64,000 nucleotides of DNA from Pseudopedobacter saltans DSM 12145 (GTDB lineage: Bacteria > Bacteroidota > Bacteroidia > Sphingobacteriales > Sphingobacteriaceae). The notes under the pieces are model-generated. The model was not told the origin of the DNA. It searched no databases and worked only from the letters and a program-made list of their open reading frames with translations. The stretch covers positions 4,092,001-4,156,000 of the forward strand of contig NC_015177.1 of assembly GCF_000190735.1 (NCBI RefSeq), in the 5' to 3' direction. Shown here one piece after another: positions 62,913 through 64,000 of this stretch. Position numbers and translations under genes: made by a program. Within the stretch, counting starts at the first letter, position 1; the number at the start of each line of letters is the position of its first letter.

Positions 62913-64000
62913 TTATTCTTTTTCTGTTTCCTGAACCTGTAATTTCAATAAGCTGATTACACCAATACCTGCTATACTTAGCACCACGATTTCAAACAAT
63001 GTATCAAAACCTCTGAAGTCTACCAGAATGACATTAACAACATTCTTTCCATGCGCAGAAATATAGGCTTCGTTGGCATAAAACTTTGATATGATATTCG
63101 GATGCGGCTCGTGGATAATTCCCAAAGCAATAATTCCAATAAATAAGCCAAATAATATAGATATTACGGCGTCCCTGATTTTAGTAGCTGTATTGGCGAA
63201 ATTGATGAATCCCGGAAGCCGGAATAAAACAAGAACAAATAATACAACGGTTAATGTATCTATGGTAAATTGTGTTAAAGCGAGATCCGGGGCACTGTAA
63301 AAAACGAAGAACAGACAGATACAATAGCCTACTACGCTCATGGAAACAATTGCAGCTAAACGCGAAGACGTACTTATCGTCGTAAATACCGAAATGGTAA
63401 CCATAATAGCTAAGGCAACCTCGTAAATCTTTAATGAACTGTATTTGCTAAAATCCAGCGACAGTTGTAAATGGTTAAAAATGGCATATCCTAAAATTAA
63501 TAGACTAAATACAGTAATCGTTAAAAGGTATTTTCTTAAATAACCATTGTGTAAAATATGGGTGATCCTGAATGCAAACTGTTTCAGTCCCGAATTTATC
63601 CTGCTGAAAATATTTGCCATTGAAATCCTGAGGTCTGTTTCCTCAGCAGAATCTGTTTTTAATCTTGTAAGATAGAGAATAACGCCTAATATTATTGTAA
63701 TGACACTTAAGATAAATACAATGTTGAATCCATGCCAAAGGTGTAATCTTGTAGCTATGATATTGTTATCTGTTAGAATGGACCTGGAATAATTATCAAG
63801 AAACGTACCTTCGAAAAGCTGTGGGGAAATCCCGAACAATAAGCTGAAGAACCCAAGAATAAGGGGACCGAAAGCTAATTTAAGTTCAAATTTAGATTTA
63901 GTTTTTTCTGCTATTTCCGATTGCCTGCCTATAAATGGAGTGATACCCGCAGAAAAAGAGGAACAAAGCATTAGTAAATTGGTCAGAACCAATACACCTA
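62913..64000 (-). CDS. mnhA: Mrp antiporter subunit A, partial (C-terminal part)
   Basis: The frame stays open to position 64000, so this is the C-terminal third of MnhA/MrpA; the apparent start at 63992 is internal ([11 protein letters not shown] runs on to the left of the protein). Visible: a ND5-like helix, the loop [14 protein letters not shown], then the MbhD/MbhE-type domains with [28 protein letters not shown] (in pieces [15 protein letters not shown] and [11 protein letters not shown]) and [18 protein letters not shown]. It is the first gene of the operon as far as can be seen. Mrp systems export Na+ or Li+ in exchange for protons. Confidence 0.93.
   Translation of the reverse strand, partial: GVLVLTNLLMLCSSFSAGITPFIGRQSEIAEKTKSKFELKLAFGPLILGFFSLLFGISPQLFEGTFLDNYSRSILTDNNIIATRLHLWHGFNIVFILSVITIILGVILYLTRLKTDSAEETDLRISMANIFSRINSGLKQFAFRITHILHNGYLRKYLLTITVFSLLILGYAIFNHLQLSLDFSKYSSLKIYEVALAIMVTISVFTTISTSSRLAAIVSMSVVGYCICLFFVFYSAPDLALTQFTIDTLTVVLFVLVLFRLPGFINFANTATKIRDAVISILFGLFIGIIALGIIHEPHPNIISKFYANEAYISAHGKNVVNVILVDFRGFDTLFEIVVLSIAGIGVISLLKLQVQETEKE

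Noticed and set aside
63992..64000. Start codon of a short mnhA at 63992
   Set aside because: It is a TTG and the frame stays open to the window edge, with sequence typical of an internal membrane segment.

Overview
The window is a low-GC (roughly 37-38 %), densely packed chromosomal segment from a member of the Bacteroidota, most likely a Sphingobacteriaceae (Pedobacter-like) species. Support: FecR/ECF sigma pairs with DUF4974 and STN domains, a type IX secretion C-terminal sorting domain, an OstA-like protein, BshA (bacillithiol synthesis), genes without Shine-Dalgarno sites, and several exact copies of the Bacteroidota -7 promoter box TAnnTTTG. I see no rRNA, tRNA, CRISPR array, phage or conjugative module.

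Layout. 1-8280: an arabinan/arabinoside utilisation cluster. A partial GH127 beta-L-arabinofuranosidase and a NUDIX-like regulator of the AraR type read leftwards; two GH51 alpha-L-arabinofuranosidases and two aldose 1-epimerases (one lipoprotein, one cytosolic) read rightwards. A 399-bp divergent region between them carries a perfect 15-bp palindrome, a candidate AraR operator. 8425-16775: household and envelope genes (FemAB-like transferase, DUF421 protein with an added zinc ribbon, 2OG-Fe(II) oxygenase, PH-like membrane protein, tilS, OstA-like protein, rdgB, one unknown). 16937-17200: a small decayed gene pair. 17305-20485: periplasmic chaperone operon (lipoprotein, SurA, MoxR ATPase). 20674-28749: DJ-1/PfpI protein, NTF2-like secreted protein, cysS, and a mutL - rhomboid - rhomboid - EEP phosphatase operon. 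28826-33367: secreted unknown, serine hydrolase with a leftover GH3 C-terminal domain, coiled-coil lipoprotein, thioesterase, bshA. 33430-37548: a very large secreted beta-helix protein with a type IX sorting tail. 37549-39187: about 1.6 kb of decayed DNA including an IS1182-type transposase remnant. 39177-52659: rluB-type pseudouridine synthase, lytic transglycosylase, siderophore-type TonB receptor with paired candidate iron boxes, dipeptide epimerase, uvrA, Tat-exported phospholipase C, nnr.

52729-57286 is the most unusual unit: a tightly coupled four-gene operon (junctions TAATG, ATGA and TAAATG) encoding a G-x-Q-x-x-G-I repeat outer-surface protein, an ECF sigma factor, a FecR-type anti-sigma factor, and a second repeat protein that begins with an STN signalling domain. 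It has the logic of a FecI/FecR/FecA surface-signalling relay, but the TonB-dependent receptor is replaced by a repeat/barrel protein. A GGGTATTT...GTCT element just upstream may be its own sigma promoter.

57337-59403 holds a second PH-like membrane protein, lipA and clpS. 59506-64000 is a seven-subunit Mrp-type cation/proton antiporter operon (G, F, E, D, C, B, and A running off the right edge).

Gene-free stretches repeatedly contain short dispersed intergenic repeats (CTTCGG/CCGAAG words, CTATAGTT/ATTGACTA words, CGTTGTTCG inverted repeats, CTTTGCGG words, GTATCAAG hairpins). Strong rho-independent-type hairpins separate most convergent genes.
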